Below, in pieces: positions 25,397 to 38,063 of a stretch of DNA of 64,000 bases. The notes under the pieces are model-generated. The model did no database searches. It was given only the letters and a program-made list of their open reading frames with translations, and had not been told where the DNA came from. Position 1 is the stretch's first letter. Each line of letters starts with the position of its first letter. The stretch covers positions 71,938,618 to 72,002,617 of the forward strand of contig NC_054537.1 of assembly GCF_017654505.1 (NCBI RefSeq), given 5' to 3'. Made by a program: the position numbers and the translations under genes. This DNA comes from Polyodon spathula. Taxonomy: Eukaryota; Chordata; Actinopteri; Acipenseriformes; Polyodontidae.

Positions 25397-27769
25397 CTGC
25401 AGGAAGAAATACAGAGAGGGGTGGAATATATAGAAATCAGTACAACAGTGACAGTATGTGGGGGAAAGTGAGAATTACAATATCGTTTCCACAATGAACA
25501 AATATATCAAACCAATACTTCCGGTGAATCTATTATACTGTGTATATCAAGATGAACAGACAGTTATAGTACAAGAAATCCTATGTTATGCAAGTTGGCT
25601 TCAAAATGTTTGCTTGTTCTAAAACCCATAGCAAGTGATTTCCAGCTAGTGCTTAGCTGCAGTTATATAATAGAGGATTCTACCACCCCAGGCTTCTGAG
25701 CCACACATCTATCCCAAAACTAATGTTTTTTCTTGTTAACCAGCCCATGAAAAAAAGCGATGCAGTGTCCCAAACAAGTTAAAATAAAATAAATAAAAAC
25801 AGATAATCCATTTGTCAAAATAACTGGATTACTTCCTTTGTTTTTTTCCACTTTTTAAATAACCTATTCTTGTCTCTTATTGAGATTCGATGCACCAATC
25901 CAAATAGTTCAATACACTTATAAAGCATGCACTTTATTCTACAGATTTAGAAATGTTTCAAACACAAACTCCCTTACTAAAAAAAAAAAATCAAGGCAAA
26001 TAGATACTCAACTGGCAATGGCTTGTGTTGTATTACATTATTTTAGGTGTTATAATATAGCTTTAAGAAAACATTTTGTATCCCTGTAAAATAATCAACA
26101 AAATACATTCATATAATTGTTTTCTTTCAGGTCCAGTATAAAATTATCCTAAATCCACAAATTACTGACAAGTCAAAGATTGCTCCACAACAATATTATG
26201 AATCACACAAATATGTTTTATTGTCAACCACAGAAATCAAGGCTTTTCAAAAGAGTGTCGGTATTTCAGTTTTATCATCAAAACCCTATTGTATGCTCTG
26301 ATAAACAAGAAAATTACATGAACGTTTTAAATGCTTAATGTGTTATAAATTCAAAGAACTAGTAAATCAATATATTTTAAATAATTAAGCAGAGGAATTA
26401 ATGTGTCTCATATAAGCTCTCTTTCCTCCCTAAATCAACTATAAAAAAAAATATTGCTGCCCAAATGATAACATTTTACCAAGGCATTTAATGCATTTCA
26501 GATGTGAAACTGATTGAAGTTTAGCAATGAAGATGAAAAATCATTGCAATAATGTACTTCTCTGAATATTTTATGGAAATTGGTTGCATTTATTAACTGT
26601 AGTCTAAAGCACTGTGTGTAAGCAAGAAAGTTAATACGACTATAAACATTTCTAATGTGATTTACCACCGAGGCAGCCTCATAAAAATGCTAAATCAAAT
26701 TAAATACAAAATTTGAAAATCTTTAGCTCATTAAATCCAATAGATTACTGTGAGCATTGAAGGTGGCTGAGTGCTCTGTGTCTGTCTCTCTTTAGCACAG
26801 TTTTCAAAGAAATTGCAGTCTGTATCATCACAGAATGTTCATTTACATTGGAAAGTCGTTATCTTTTCAACAGAAATTCATTTGCCATGTCTTTCTTATG
26901 AAAAACACAGGAACAATATACCAGGTATTAAAAATTGCTTTTTTGTACCCAGAGCGGTTGCTTTGGCTTGGAGCATCAAGCTTTTAATCGTTTTAGAACT
27001 TCAGAGCAAATTGAATTCCCTAATATATTTTTTGACCTTTGACTGTACCCACTGGTTGTTTTCTTTGAAAGTTGTTGAAGTATGATTCCAAACCACTACT
27101 TCATTTTATAAATCAGACAAGCCCCATATAATGGCAATAAATAAATAATGGAATAAGAACCACTAATATAGCCTTTAATGAGAACTCCAAATGCGAAGCA
27201 ACAACAGCGTTTAAAAGGATAGCAGATTTCACTGCCTAGAACATAGGTTATAAAGTGTGTGACAATGTCATGCACATTTAGGGTACAAACATAAATATGC
27301 ATATGGTACGTCCTCTGTATATCTTGTATACCTTGCATCTTAACTCTAACCGGGCAGGGATCTGTAAAGCAGATGGTGTGATTATACAGGGCCTGTCATG
27401 CATATTCATAAACGTGTCAGCGCGCCTCTAGACCCATGCCGGAATGCGCAGGTAGAACAGATGAACCAATCAGAATGCAGAACTTTGGGAGATGAGTCGG
27501 GAAGCAATTAAAGGTTGGATTGGACCCGGATTGGATTGGATGTTGTGAATTCAGAAGATATTTTGACGGGAAGACCCGATGCATAACCAATGTGATACGA
27601 AAACAGATTTATGACCAGGGACAAAATGTGTTAAAAATAACAAAACAATCACAATTATGTTGCCTAAGATATTGTAGGAATGCAACAAAGCAAAACGGAA
27701 GAGGAAGTAACTGTTGAGTTTTAAACCCTCAGCCTGTTTAGTGACACTTTAATGTAGCTATTAACAAAC
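25397..27769. other. dcdc2 intron, no gene seen
   Basis: Unique AT-rich sequence without repeats I can name. A GC-richer patch at 27360-27530 precedes the DIRS remnant but shows no terminal repeats or coding frame. Confidence 0.55.
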
Positions 27770-28133
27770 GTTAGGTTATGGATGTAACCCTGGTTCCCTG
27801 AAAGAGAAGATGACCACCAACCAATACTTTTGAGATATGCCTGCCACAGGTCAGGTATTTACTGAGCATTTTATGTCAGAGTTGCCGATAGGCCCCTCAG
27901 TCCATGGAGCTCACATCCTCTTTTGCATCGAACCCGCGGAAGCAACCTATGTCACCACGCAAGGTTTGGTGGTCGTCCTCTCTTTCAGGGAACCAACGTT
28001 ACATCCGTAACCTAACATTTGCTTTCAATTCGAAGACGACCACCAACCAATACTTTTGGGAAAAGTATGCCAAATCCGTTGCGAGGGAGCATGGGCAGAG
28101 ACAGCAGACGAAGGATGTCTTGCTACTGAAAAA

Positions 28134-28469
28134 CTAGAGTTTGTGGTGCAAGTGTGCAACCTCAAGGACCCTTGTGCCTAATGAAGGCATAGAGGGATCT
28201 ACCACATTAAGCTGATAGAGCCTAGTACATATATCAGTCAATGAGGCTCCTCTAAAGAGGCCCATGACATAGCCACTCCTTGGGTACAGTGTGCAGCCAC
28301 CCAGCCAGGTAGGGGGTAGGCCAGCATTAGTATATGCAGTCGTAACTGTGTCCATAATCCAGTGAGACAGCCTCTTCAAGAGGGCTTGACCCAGGGTCCT
28401 TACATTATGACAAACAAAGAGCTGGTCAAACTGACGCAGAGCTCTCGTTCTGCTAACATAACATTTCAA
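28134..28469 (-). pseudogene. DIRS tyrosine recombinase C-terminal fragment
   Basis: The frame reads SRTRALRQFDQLFVCHNVRT, LLKRLSHWIMDTVTTAYTNA, GLPPTWLGG, then SGYVMGLFRGASLTDI and TRLYQLNVVDPSM. It matches the end of DIRS-family tyrosine recombinases: the LSHWIxDxIxxAY helix, xxRGxSLxDIC, and (F)YxLDV with the presumed nucleophilic Tyr. The usual HSTRG motif is degenerate here (TLYPRSG), so the His of the catalytic set appears lost. A non-functional remnant. Confidence 0.8.
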
Positions 28470-28769
28470 TGCATGAAGAAAACGGAGGGGGGTGGAAAGC
28501 CTCTAGTTCCACTGACTGGTTTAAGTGAAAAGCCATAACCACCTTATGGAGGAAAGCACGGTTCGTACGTAATGACACCCTGTTTCCATCGTCCCATACA
28601 TGAGCTGTGCAGTGACAGAGCCTATAGCTCACTGATGGCTAACAAAAAGGCTGTCTTCATAGAGAGAGCTACTTCAACTCTATGGACTGTACAGGCTCAA
28701 ACGCACACACACCCTGTGGGGTAGAACAGTCACCACGCCAGACAGGAGAACTGCAAAAAAAATAAATAA

Positions 28770-28773
<4 letters not shown>

Positions 28774-28832
<59 letters not shown>
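28774..28832. repeat. (TA)n microsatellite
   Basis: Pure TA tract inside the DIRS remnant. Confidence 0.97.
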
Positions 28833-28837
<5 letters not shown>

Positions 28838-29554
28838 TTTTTATTTCTTTAGCCAAGAGAGCCAAGCGAACCAAGCAGACAACGAACCAAGCAGACAAGC
28901 CGACGGAGTCGACTCAACAGCTGGGCACGTCACTTTTTTTAGCAGGAGAAAAAACACACACAATAGCAGGTGATGCAGAGTTAGAAAGCAGACTACAATT
29001 GCAAAGCAATGCAGGCTGTTGAAAAGAGAGAGAAATATTTAACGAAGTGGCGTTGCACAGAGTTTATATCTCAGTTTACAGATGCACAGTTTCTGATTCC
29101 GGGGAAGTGGCAAGCTGACTTGCAGCAATATAAATATTGCAGAGGAACTCCAGAAAAACTAGAGTGAGAGCTCTTTCACACAGACTCAATCACAGCAACT
29201 GGAGAGGTTAGTGCGCTCTGTGGAGTGACTGTTTGTTCCCTCGGGAAGCAGGACTGAGGATGGCAGCTCTGACATAAAATGGTCAGTAAATTCCTGACCT
29301 GTGGCAGGCATATCCCAAAATTATTGGTTGGTGGTTGTCTTCAGATTGAAAGGGAACAGTGTATGTTTCTATTGAATCAGGTTCATTTTACAATATCACA
29401 TTTTATGCATACATCGGCTTCAGTATTTTTATATATACAGACATAACATAATGATTTATTCACAGAGAGCAGCAGAGTGTGACACAGGCAATGTTTCTGT
29501 TGCTTACAATATTTATGATATTCATTTGGTATTGTATGAGTCAGTTCAGTAACT

Positions 29555-29712
29555 CCTGGCAGAATCCTACACGGGTCCCGATTTTTAAGACCCACTTCCA
29601 ACCCGGAACCGCTATTATGGACCCGACCAACCCCCTGCAGCACCGTCTTCTTACCATGACCCAACCTAACCTGCTTTAATGAGACCTGCAACCCGATCCA
29701 AACCCGCAAGCG
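29555..29712. mobile_element. possible DNA-transposon end with ACCCG/CGGGT repeats
   Basis: Contains repeated cccg(a)ccc/acccg motifs (acgggtcccg, aacccggaacc, acccgacc, acccgatcc, acccgcaag), unlike the surrounding AT-rich intron. Such subterminal GGGT-rich repeats are seen in fish DNA transposons. Ends and superfamily were not determined. Confidence 0.35.
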
Positions 29713-30284
29713 TTTGTCCTTTACCTACTGCCTGTGCACAAAGATATCCCTACCATTCACCACAGACTGAGTTTATATAATAGGCTATACAGCATGGTAG
29801 CTTTCTCTAGTGGTCTGGATATATTTAACATAGTAACATATTCACTACCTCTACTTATTTTACTATAAAGTACCTGTGTTCCTTTTGTGCCACCAGTTGA
29901 AAGGAAGCTGCACCTGTGCTTTCACACAGATGTACCAGTTTTGTGGCTGTTGTACACAAAAACATAATGACAGGTTTTACAAGCAATGAATCCTGTCATA
30001 TTTTCAATATTTTCATGATTCCAAAATAATTCCACACTTCAGATTTACCTCTCGCACTATTAGCCACTATGATATAAACACTGCGCTATCTTTTGTCTCA
30101 CCTCGTCCACGACATTTTTAATATCACCAAGCAAATGTGATAAAAGGATCTTGCAACATATCAATCAAGCGGCAATACAAACCGAAAACACAGCTTTAGT
30201 GCTGACAATAGCAGTACATTTACCTTCTAATAGATTATTTGGGAAAGGGTTACAGACCTGAAAATTTAATCTTTTGACCTGCAC

Positions 30285-30406
30285 CTGAACCACAAACTGG
30301 TCAGCAGTGGAATAGCCCGGATTTCAGCTGGCGATCTCCATGCTAGAGGGTGCATCTTGCACTCTTGGTGGAGTGCCTTTACTGGATACACCACTCGGGA
30401 GCCCCA
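30285..30406 (-). mobile_element. tRNA-derived SINE head, truncated
   Basis: Reverse complement starts ggggctcccgagtggtgtat and continues with the caagatgcaccctctagc block, the same head as the SINE at 33959-34385. The B box is degenerate (gccagctgaaatcc), and homology ends at the ctattccactgctgacc part. An old truncated copy. Confidence 0.75.
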
Positions 30407-30412
30407 TCTGGT

Positions 30413-33400
30413 ATCAGTTTATTGACTTAAAATGTAAAACATTAAAATAATGAGGACATCATATTTGAACTGCTCTTTATTGGAAATTGTATGAAAACAC
30501 CAAAACAAGATCTGTAGTCCGAATACACAGGGAGATTACTTAGACATTCTGTAAGCCATTGTTCCCCTGCTGACCATGGTTATTTCATGATCATTAATAG
30601 TATAATGATGACTGTTGGACAGTGGAGTTTCACTACATGGCTGTACATCATAGACAATGAATGACTGAGCATTGGTCATGTTAATGGTTCATGGACTAAC
30701 CATGATAAAAAACATGTAACATGGTTTATGCCAGTCCATTTGTCTTAGCTGCTATGAAATAAAACATCCAAACCAAATTGAAAAGTGGGATCCATATAGA
30801 GATGTTGCAAGTCCCTTTTATAATGCATACAAATTAAAAAAATCTTGACGATGGAACCCTTCTCCAACACGTGCAAAAAATGTCACCTTCCATGTTTCAT
30901 TACATCGAGGACCAGTGACTAAAGAATCACACCTGTGAGCTCTCTGTAAAAAATACAATATAATAAATTCTGTTTGAATAATATAAACCTGCCAGACACA
31001 GGCACAAGATAAAAAAAAAAAAAAAAACATTCTAGGACTACCACATGCGTATGGACTTATTAGCACTTATCGTGGACTACCTTACCTAAGGTAACATTAA
31101 GTAGTGCACAATTAGGGGTTTGTGAAAACAACCGATATCTATAAATGTTATTGCTTTATAATATAGAGATACAAAATAACAGGAAGGGTTCAATGTTATA
31201 ATTCACAATACACTCCCTGACATCTATTTTATTCTACAGTACCGTATATGTACAATAAGGTATCTTTACCTGATGTTTAACCAATAGCCGTTGCTAGTAA
31301 CGATTCTGTGCCGCTTTCGGTTCTACTTGCTTTACCTATTTGCACGTGTGTTGAAATCTCTATTAACCTTGTTATAATTGTGTTATGTTGTCTTTGAAAA
31401 AACAAATTCCATTTGAATGTCCTCCACAAATACTATACCATTAGCCCCAATTCAAAGGGTAACAATAAACTGTTTAAGGTCAATTTCTTTAGAATAATGA
31501 TGTCAAATCAGGATAGTTTGTTTTTATTTGAAGTAAATTCAGATATATTCATCTTGACATGTAATAAATGATTTGGCTGACACTGCCCCATTTATTAACA
31601 TTTGCAATGGTACCACCTTGTTTACTCCATTTAAAACTAATGATCCTGAGCTTATTTATAGAAACATTAGCTAATGCTCTTGAAAACCAATTCCAAAATA
31701 ACTCAACCACAATACACATATGGCAATATGATATTTATATTTGTAGTCTCCACTGAAATCAACATCTGGCATTATATCTCAACTAATTATGTTAAGGTAC
31801 CTTGACAGACAGCAAAATCTGGTGATTTTTTTTTTTTTAACTAATCCATTTAGACTGTGATTTCAAACCCTGAGTTGATTAATTAACAAAATTGATTAGT
31901 GCTACCTTGGGACACCCCACTGGGATGAACGCTCCAAAACAGCAAAATAAGTAGCAGAACGGAAAACTGTTGTCTAACCCAAATTATGATGTGCTTGGGA
32001 CACAGATCAAGCACAGCTAGTATGCCCACTATAACCAGTGCATTCCTCATGTTGCCATAGTTTAGTTTTAGAGCACTTGGCCTGCTGCCCTCAGAAAGAA
32101 CCTTGATTACTGAAACAAATGTGTATCTTGTTACTGTGGTGTACACTGGGTCTGGATTCGGATAGTACGTTTTGTGATAATGGCTGCTGTGCATCACATG
32201 CTCACGCTGCTATCAATGTATATTTTTAACACAAAGCATTTATTTAAATGATTCTTCCTAACCTATAAAAGAATGGTCTTCAATTCATGAAGCTTTCTGT
32301 TTGAGACAGTCATAGCAAGCTGTTGAGACAACATAATATTATCTCTCAGGATTCTGCCAACCATAAGAATATCTGTTCTACAAACCCTGGCAATTTTGCC
32401 ATCATGACATGCCATAACTATTTGAAAATGTACAAAACATCTAAAAATGTCTGCTTAGTAGACACTTACTTTAGCAGTAGATGAACTGCATAAAAAGTAT
32501 TATTCTCATCGGAAGTCTGGAACTGAACCAGAAACTCTTTAGGCCATTACCAGAGACTATCTGCTACTCTCTTTGAGTATCTGTTAAAGCAGGTGCTGTT
32601 TTTAATCCCATTGTCAAACCTATTAGGTAAATAGTTAAGAGCTACTATTAATGCATTCTTTGTAAATCAGGCCCTTGCAAAGGGCTAATTAAACAAAGGA
32701 AGAAAACCCTAAACGATACGGTGTAGATTAATATATTCTGAGGTACATTTGCCAGCACTGGTGGTTCCACCTGCATCTTATACTATATCATAGTCAAATA
32801 TGATTTCTATTATGGGGAATCAGGAACCGCAGAAAAAAAAAAAGAATAATCAATTGTACAACACAGTTTTCTCTCATAAAGATAATGAGGTGCCACTATA
32901 AACACTTCAACCCAGTCATGACTGCTTATGTTTCAGGGTTATGGTAAAAAGAAAGCAGCCTGTCTTGAATTAGCTAGTATTCACACAGAGAAGTTGAATC
33001 GTTTGTGTTAGCACTCCTCTGTGTTTCATGCAGTAAACTATGGATGAGGAAAGCAGCAAAACGTTTACAAATGAAGATAAGTGACATTCATGAATAATTA
33101 TCTCTTAAAAACATCTTTTTTTTTCTTTTTATTAATCCAAAAACCAATCATCAAAGAGAAACAAAATTCCAGTTTTTAAATACAGCCACGTGTACAGCGT
33201 ACAATGACTTATAGGATAATTTAAGTCTCTTCCTGGCTTTCTCATGAACCATGAAATAAAATTTGACCTGTAAATCCATGAATTTACACTGCTTCCTGTA
33301 GGTACACCAACTGAAATGTAGATTTATTTGTAAATTTGGTGACATTATGCAGAGATTAATTCCCAGGATATATCTACTTTCATGAGTACAAAAAAAATGC

Positions 33401-33958
33401 CCTTCAAATTAATCTTCTCCTTTGATTACAAACTAGCTATCATCTTACTGGTATAAAGATTAACTGTAGGCATTTTACTCTTTTTTTTTTTTTAAATCAT
33501 CAGCACATTAAAATACAAGCACTGAAAAATGATCATCAGCACACGACACTGTAACAATAAAGAATTATCAAAGGTAATGTCCTGCCAAACAAATTGTAAA
33601 AAAAAAAATTGACATTGAAGCAGGACTAGTACATTTACAAAGAGGAGAGTTTATTGTTGTCCTGAGGTGGTGTTCCTGCAATGCTGGTATCCTCTAAATG
33701 GATCATTCTGTCTGGGGGTCGCAGTGGATGTTTTTTTTTTTTCTATTCACTTCATACTTCATGCTCATACTTGAAATACTAAAGTAACACAGTTTTGAAA
33801 TTCTTACATTATTGATGGACAATATTGCAACCTATAACTCATACCAGACTCTGTGTTTTATGCATGTGTGTCTGCATTAAAACTTTGTTATTTAAGCAAT
33901 TTGTTATAGTATATTTACTCTGGTTTTTGTGATGCAATACGTAAATAAAAGTATTATG
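30413..33958. other. dcdc2 intron, no gene seen
   Basis: AT-rich unique sequence with poly-A/T runs at 31010-31026, 31828, 33118 and 33481. No coding exon or named repeat found. Confidence 0.55.
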
Positions 33959-34385
33959 GAGCTCCTGAGTGCCGCATCCAGAAAAGGTGCTCCATGCGGA
34001 TGCGCCCTATAGCCCGGGGATCGCTGGTTCGAGTTCAGGCTATGTCACAGCCGACCGTGACCGGGAGCTCCCAGGCGGTGGCGCACAACTGGCCGAGCGC
34101 TGCCTGGGTAGGGAGGGCGTAGGTCGGCAGGGGAATCCACGGCTCACCGCGCATCAGCAACCATTGTGGCTGATAGGGCGCCTGTGGTTCTGCAGTGGAG
34201 CCTCCAGATCTGTGTTGTCCTCCGGCACAATAGGTCTGGTGGCCTCGCTGTGGATCTGCAGTGAGAAAAATGACGGTCTGGCAGGAGCACGTTTCGGAGG
34301 ACGCCAAGGATACAGATAACAATTGTGAACGGTAAATTGAGGAGAAAACTGGGGTAAAAAAATTGGAGACAAATAAATATTTCAG
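33959..34385 (+). mobile_element. tRNA-derived SINE, near full length
   Basis: A tRNA-like head (gagctcctgagtgccgcatc...) carries a B box GGTTCGAGTTC at 34026-34036. A GC-rich body follows (ccgaccgtgaccgggag, tggccgagcgctgcctgggt, cctccggcacaatagg, tttcggaggacgc). The tail is AT-rich (ggggtaaaaaaattgg). The same body occurs on the minus strand at 60668-61030 and as a head at 30285-30406, so this is an interspersed family. Transcribed by RNA polymerase III in principle; mobilised in trans by a LINE. The long ORFs across it on both strands are not genes. Confidence 0.88.
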
Positions 34386-35616
34386 AAAAAAAAAGTAAAA
34401 AAAAAATGTGTATTTATGTAATAATTTGCCAGGACAGCATCTTAATTTAGAATAACAATGTCCCAGGGACTTGACTCCAACAATCACCAGTGTTTAGACC
34501 CAGGGGGCATTCAAGTATTACATCAAGTCTTGACAAAACAAACAAAAAAAAAAAAACAAGACCCATATGTCTTTATGCTAAACTCCGGTAGCATTTAAAT
34601 CTGTGTTTTCAAAAAAAAAAAAAAATTGAAAAACCGAGAGTGATATCCAGTGCCTTAAGTTATTTATTAATTATTCAACAGAAAACAATTAAATGACATT
34701 GCATACTAGTTCATAAGGCTGTTCATTGAACAGTCAGTTTGAATATTTTAATAAACGCCAATGGCAGGTCATCTGAAGACATAATAGCTACAGTACATGA
34801 CAAAACAGAGAAGTAAAAAAAAACATAAGGTTAATTATCTTAACCATGGTTCTCCAAAACAGAGGTCATTGAGTTGATAGAACCTGGTAAAGGTGTGGGG
34901 TGTTGACCATACAGCAGCATTGTCTCCTACTGAAGCCCTTTGTATCATGGCCCATAATGTTGCAAGGACTGATCAAGTGACCAGTCTGTTTCTCTGGTGG
35001 CATCCAGCCAAGTCATAAGCAGTGCAGATATCCATTTCGACATTGCTATCGTATCGGGTCACAGGCTCAGCATGAACAGCACAAGACTTGACAATGTAGT
35101 GCTGCGCTGAGTGGAACGAGTCCCACTCAGTGCGCAGGAAAGGACAGATCAACCATGTGGGGTAATCTGGGGTCTGCTATGCCTGAGCAGCAGAGAACCA
35201 CCAGGCTTGAACCCAGGCTTACTCAAAAACAAGATTATGAGCAGAGAAAAGAGTTCCCCCACTGCTAGCCCCAATATCAATCTTCACCGGCAAAGCGAAT
35301 ACTACAGCAATGGTATAATTATTATTATTTGTTTATTTTTAAGAACAACAAACGCAGCTATGGAAAAGGCTGATGTAAAAAGGATGCAGATTCTCATGAT
35401 GCAACTCGTCTTAAAGGCACGCACAGGTGGAGCGGCGATGGTGGCCGAGGAGTAAGGGTGGATATGTAAATCGTCTGATAAATTAATTATTTTTTAAATA
35501 CCATTATACACAGCTGTAACAATTACTATATTCATATAATATTTCTTTTGAGATTCAGCTTTTATTAGGGAGCTTCCCTAAATCCCTTGTTTAGAAAGAT
35601 ACAGGGTATTAATGCT
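34386..35616. other. dcdc2 intron, unclassified sequence
   Basis: Runs of A near 34540-34630. The part 34850-35300 is richer in GC and could be an old transposon (tgttgaccatacagcagc, gtggcatccagccaagtc), but I found no ends or protein match. The plus-strand ORF at 35111-35455 has no family features. Confidence 0.4.
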
Positions 35617-36159
35617 TGTGACAGGGTAGCTGTCTGTCGTGTGGGTGCATTCGCTGCTGAGTGACAGACAGGAGATAGAGATGGAGGCTGAAGGTGATAC
35701 GACCCGCAGGCGACACTGAACAGCTAACGTGACCCTACCAGCGAATGGGGCACATACAACACAGTGTACAAAAACTTTGGTGGGACTCAATAATAAGCAA
35801 ACTCCAGCTATTCGCCCGGCTGTCGGCTGTTTCGACTTGCTTACTCTTCGGTATCCAACCCTAGTTCTAGTTCTCACTCACTCACAAACACACACACACA
35901 CACACACTTCTGCAAATTTCAGCTTTTTTAGCCCAGTTAGGTTTGGTTTTGCAGCAGCCCTGAGGTTAATAAATGGAACCTTTCTATACCTGACGCTCGC
36001 TGGAATACAGGTCTGCTGATTTAGTTCCACACCTGGTAATCACATACAACAGACAGGCTCTCCCAGGAGCGTCAGGTTAATTACAATAAATACACACTAT
36101 TTACAATATACATTTACACAAAAAACCCTATTCATGTGCAGGGCTCCTGCCTTGTCACA
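35617..36159 (-). mobile_element. solo LTR (different subfamily)
   Basis: On the minus strand it starts TGTGACAAGGCAGG and ends ACCCTGTCACA, so the ends form a 7-bp inverted repeat. Flanks are atgct (35612-35616) and gtgct (36160-36164), a 5-bp duplication with one change. It contains a (CA)n tract at 35888-35908. It lacks the TGACGTCA motif of copies A-C, so it is a related or different family. Orientation is inferred from the start resembling other family members. No internal sequence. Confidence 0.7.
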
Positions 36160-36245
36160 GTGCTGTATACACTTACATTAGTGACGGGTAATTTTACACC
36201 GTAGCAAAATGCATAGGTTTATGAAAAAAAAACTTTCAGTGGCGG

Positions 36246-36955
36246 TGTAGCAGGGCGGTAGGAAAGCCCTGCTGTTGAATGCATTTTGTTTATTTTTGGA
36301 ACGGGGTCTCCCCCTCTGCCCCTGTGTTATTTATGTATTATGATTTATTGTATTTGTTTATTGTGTTTATTTTGTGTATTTATAGATGACGGCAAACCGT
36401 GTGTTTTGTTTATTGTTTTGTATTTGTATATATGACGGTGTAGCCGTGCGGTATTGTTTTGGTGTATGTTTTATTTAAAAACCTTGTGTTAATGTGTGGC
36501 TGTCGGCTAGTGCATTGGTAAACTAGCTGGCAGTTACACATATTAATAAACTCATGCAGATTGTGGCCAAGGAGGTAATAGAATAATTACGAACGAGTTA
36601 AACCCCTCGGCCACTGTATTTAAGCCTGCAGCTCTCCCTGCTCTGGGTGGGGTGTTCGAGAGGCGGAACGAGAGAAGAGAAAAGAGAAGAAAAGAGAAGA
36701 GAAACGCTTAAAGGATCCGTGAAGGCTACTGCCCACCCAGACCTTAACAGTTATTGTGTTCATGATTTGTTTTTGTTTATCTCTTTTATTTTTGTGCTCT
36801 GTGAGCAGTGTTTCTTTTGTTTAAATATTTTATTTATTTTTGTTGTCTTTAAAATAAAAACGGCACACATCGCTTCTTTTTGTTGAAATTGCAGATACCT
36901 TTGTTGTTCATCGTCCTTCTGGTCTGACGTCACTACAACGCCATTTCCTGCCACA
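36246..36955 (+). mobile_element. solo LTR, CRE-bearing family (copy C)
   Basis: Starts TGTAGCAGGG and ends CCTGCCACA, flanked by a perfect 5-bp duplication ggcgg (36241-36245, 36956-36960). It has a hairpin ggccaaggaggtaa...ttaaacccctcggcc at 36565-36612, then a TATA box TATTTAAG at 36617-36624. A purine-rich segment (36665-36702), an AATAAA signal (aaaataaaaac near 36852) and TGACGTCA at 36925-36932, 23 bp before the end, follow. It is homologous to 14609-15153. The perfect duplication suggests it is the youngest of the group. Confidence 0.9.
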
Positions 36956-37516
36956 GGCGGATAAAAAGTTAGGGCAGATATGTGACGGGTGGATACATGA
37001 CAGGTTACTGTACTGTAGCAAACTTATCTAGTTTGACACGGTGGTATAAAAACTATCAAACTGTTGTGTCACAAGCCACAACTATCCTGTCAATGTTTTA
37101 TCTATTGAAAAGAGATATGTTAACTTGTGTTAAGAATAACTTTCAAAGACCTTTCAAGATAAATGTTAACGTACAAGTGCTAACAAAATAATTCCAGTAA
37201 ACCTTACCAAACATGTATTGCCATTATTCCTTAGATCTCACATTTTCCTATTTGAAGCACACACATTATTGTAAAGATGTATTCAGTTTTTTATTTCTAA
37301 TTTATTTGAAGCTGTTAGTGAAGAAAATGTATCAATACATATTTGCAGATATTGTACTTCAATGTTGCACTGCTAGACAGCTTCAAGAGGTCATATGAAG
37401 GAATTAAATCAACAATTAAAAATGTGTCAGACATAGGAAAAGCAGCTATTAGTACTCATGCATGAATCTTTTGAGAGTTTGATTTTTTTTTAACCCTTTA
37501 AAAGGTACCAAAATCC

Positions 37517-37867
37517 AGGCTTCGGTCTATGGGAGAGAGGGCCTTCAGTTGCTATGCACCCAAACTCTGGAATGCTCTCCTACAGAAAATAAGACTCAAA
37601 TACTGTTGATATTTTTAAAAAGCAACTAAAAACACATTTTTTTTAAAATGGCACTTGAGTCTGTATAGGGCTGGCTGTTTATGTGTTGTGCAGTACTGGT
37701 GCGTGTATGCTCTGTTTCTTGGCTAAACGTGTTGTGTGTCCTTGTTTTAATGTGTAACCTGCTTTGTGTCCATTGTGTGGGTAAATGCTTTTTTAATATC
37801 ACTGTGTATTGTTTTAAACTGAAAAGCGCTTTGAGATATATTGCATGAATTGCGCTATAAAAAAAAA
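37517..37867 (+). mobile_element. L2/Rex-type LINE 3' end
   Basis: A short frame reads GERAFSCYAPKLWNALLQKI, the (R)AFSxxAPKLWNxLPxxIR tail of L2-like ORF2, followed by stops. The 3' UTR contains gaaaagcgctttgagatat and gaattgcgctataaa, then runs straight into (ATT)n. L2-group elements typically end this way. 5' truncated. Confidence 0.85.
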
Positions 37868-37868
37868 G

Positions 37869-37918
<50 letters not shown>
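37868..37918. repeat. (ATT)n tail of L2 LINE
   Basis: About 16 ATT units directly after the LINE 3' UTR, most likely expanded from its tail. Confidence 0.95.
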
Positions 37919-37919
<1 letters not shown>

Positions 37920-38063
37920 ACAATCATACTAAAGTGGGCTTCTAGGACCGCAACCGTGTAAACATGCTAAAAAGAAAACGCACTACAGGGCCACCGTACT
38001 TTGCAGTACAGGCTTGAAACACATATCAATGAACATTGGACATCACTGAGAGGGGCATTTATA

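Larger units (their letters stand above)
27770..29356 (-). mobile_element. rearranged DIRS-type retrotransposon remnant
   Basis: The outer inverted arms, 27792-27886 and 29262-29356, share about 95 bp (gttcc...gaccaccaaccaat...cctgccacaggtcagg). The same ccaccaaccaatact motif occurs a third time at 28033-28051. A nested 247-bp inverted unit lies at 27770-28016, with ttaggttatggatgtaac mirrored at 27999-28016. A tyrosine-recombinase-like frame lies inside (28134-28469). Inverted, mutually complementary terminal repeats plus a tyrosine recombinase define DIRS elements, which lack integrase. Gag, RT and RNase H are absent, so this is an internal-deletion copy. A TA microsatellite sits at 28774-28832. 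Confidence 0.8.

Noticed and set aside
34026..34036. tRNA gene suggested by the GGTTCGAGTTC B box
   Set aside because: No tRNA acceptor stem or cloverleaf; it is a SINE head continuing into a repeated body.
33969..34487. ORFs of 116 and 150 codons on both strands
   Set aside because: They cross a tRNA-derived SINE body, which is non-coding.
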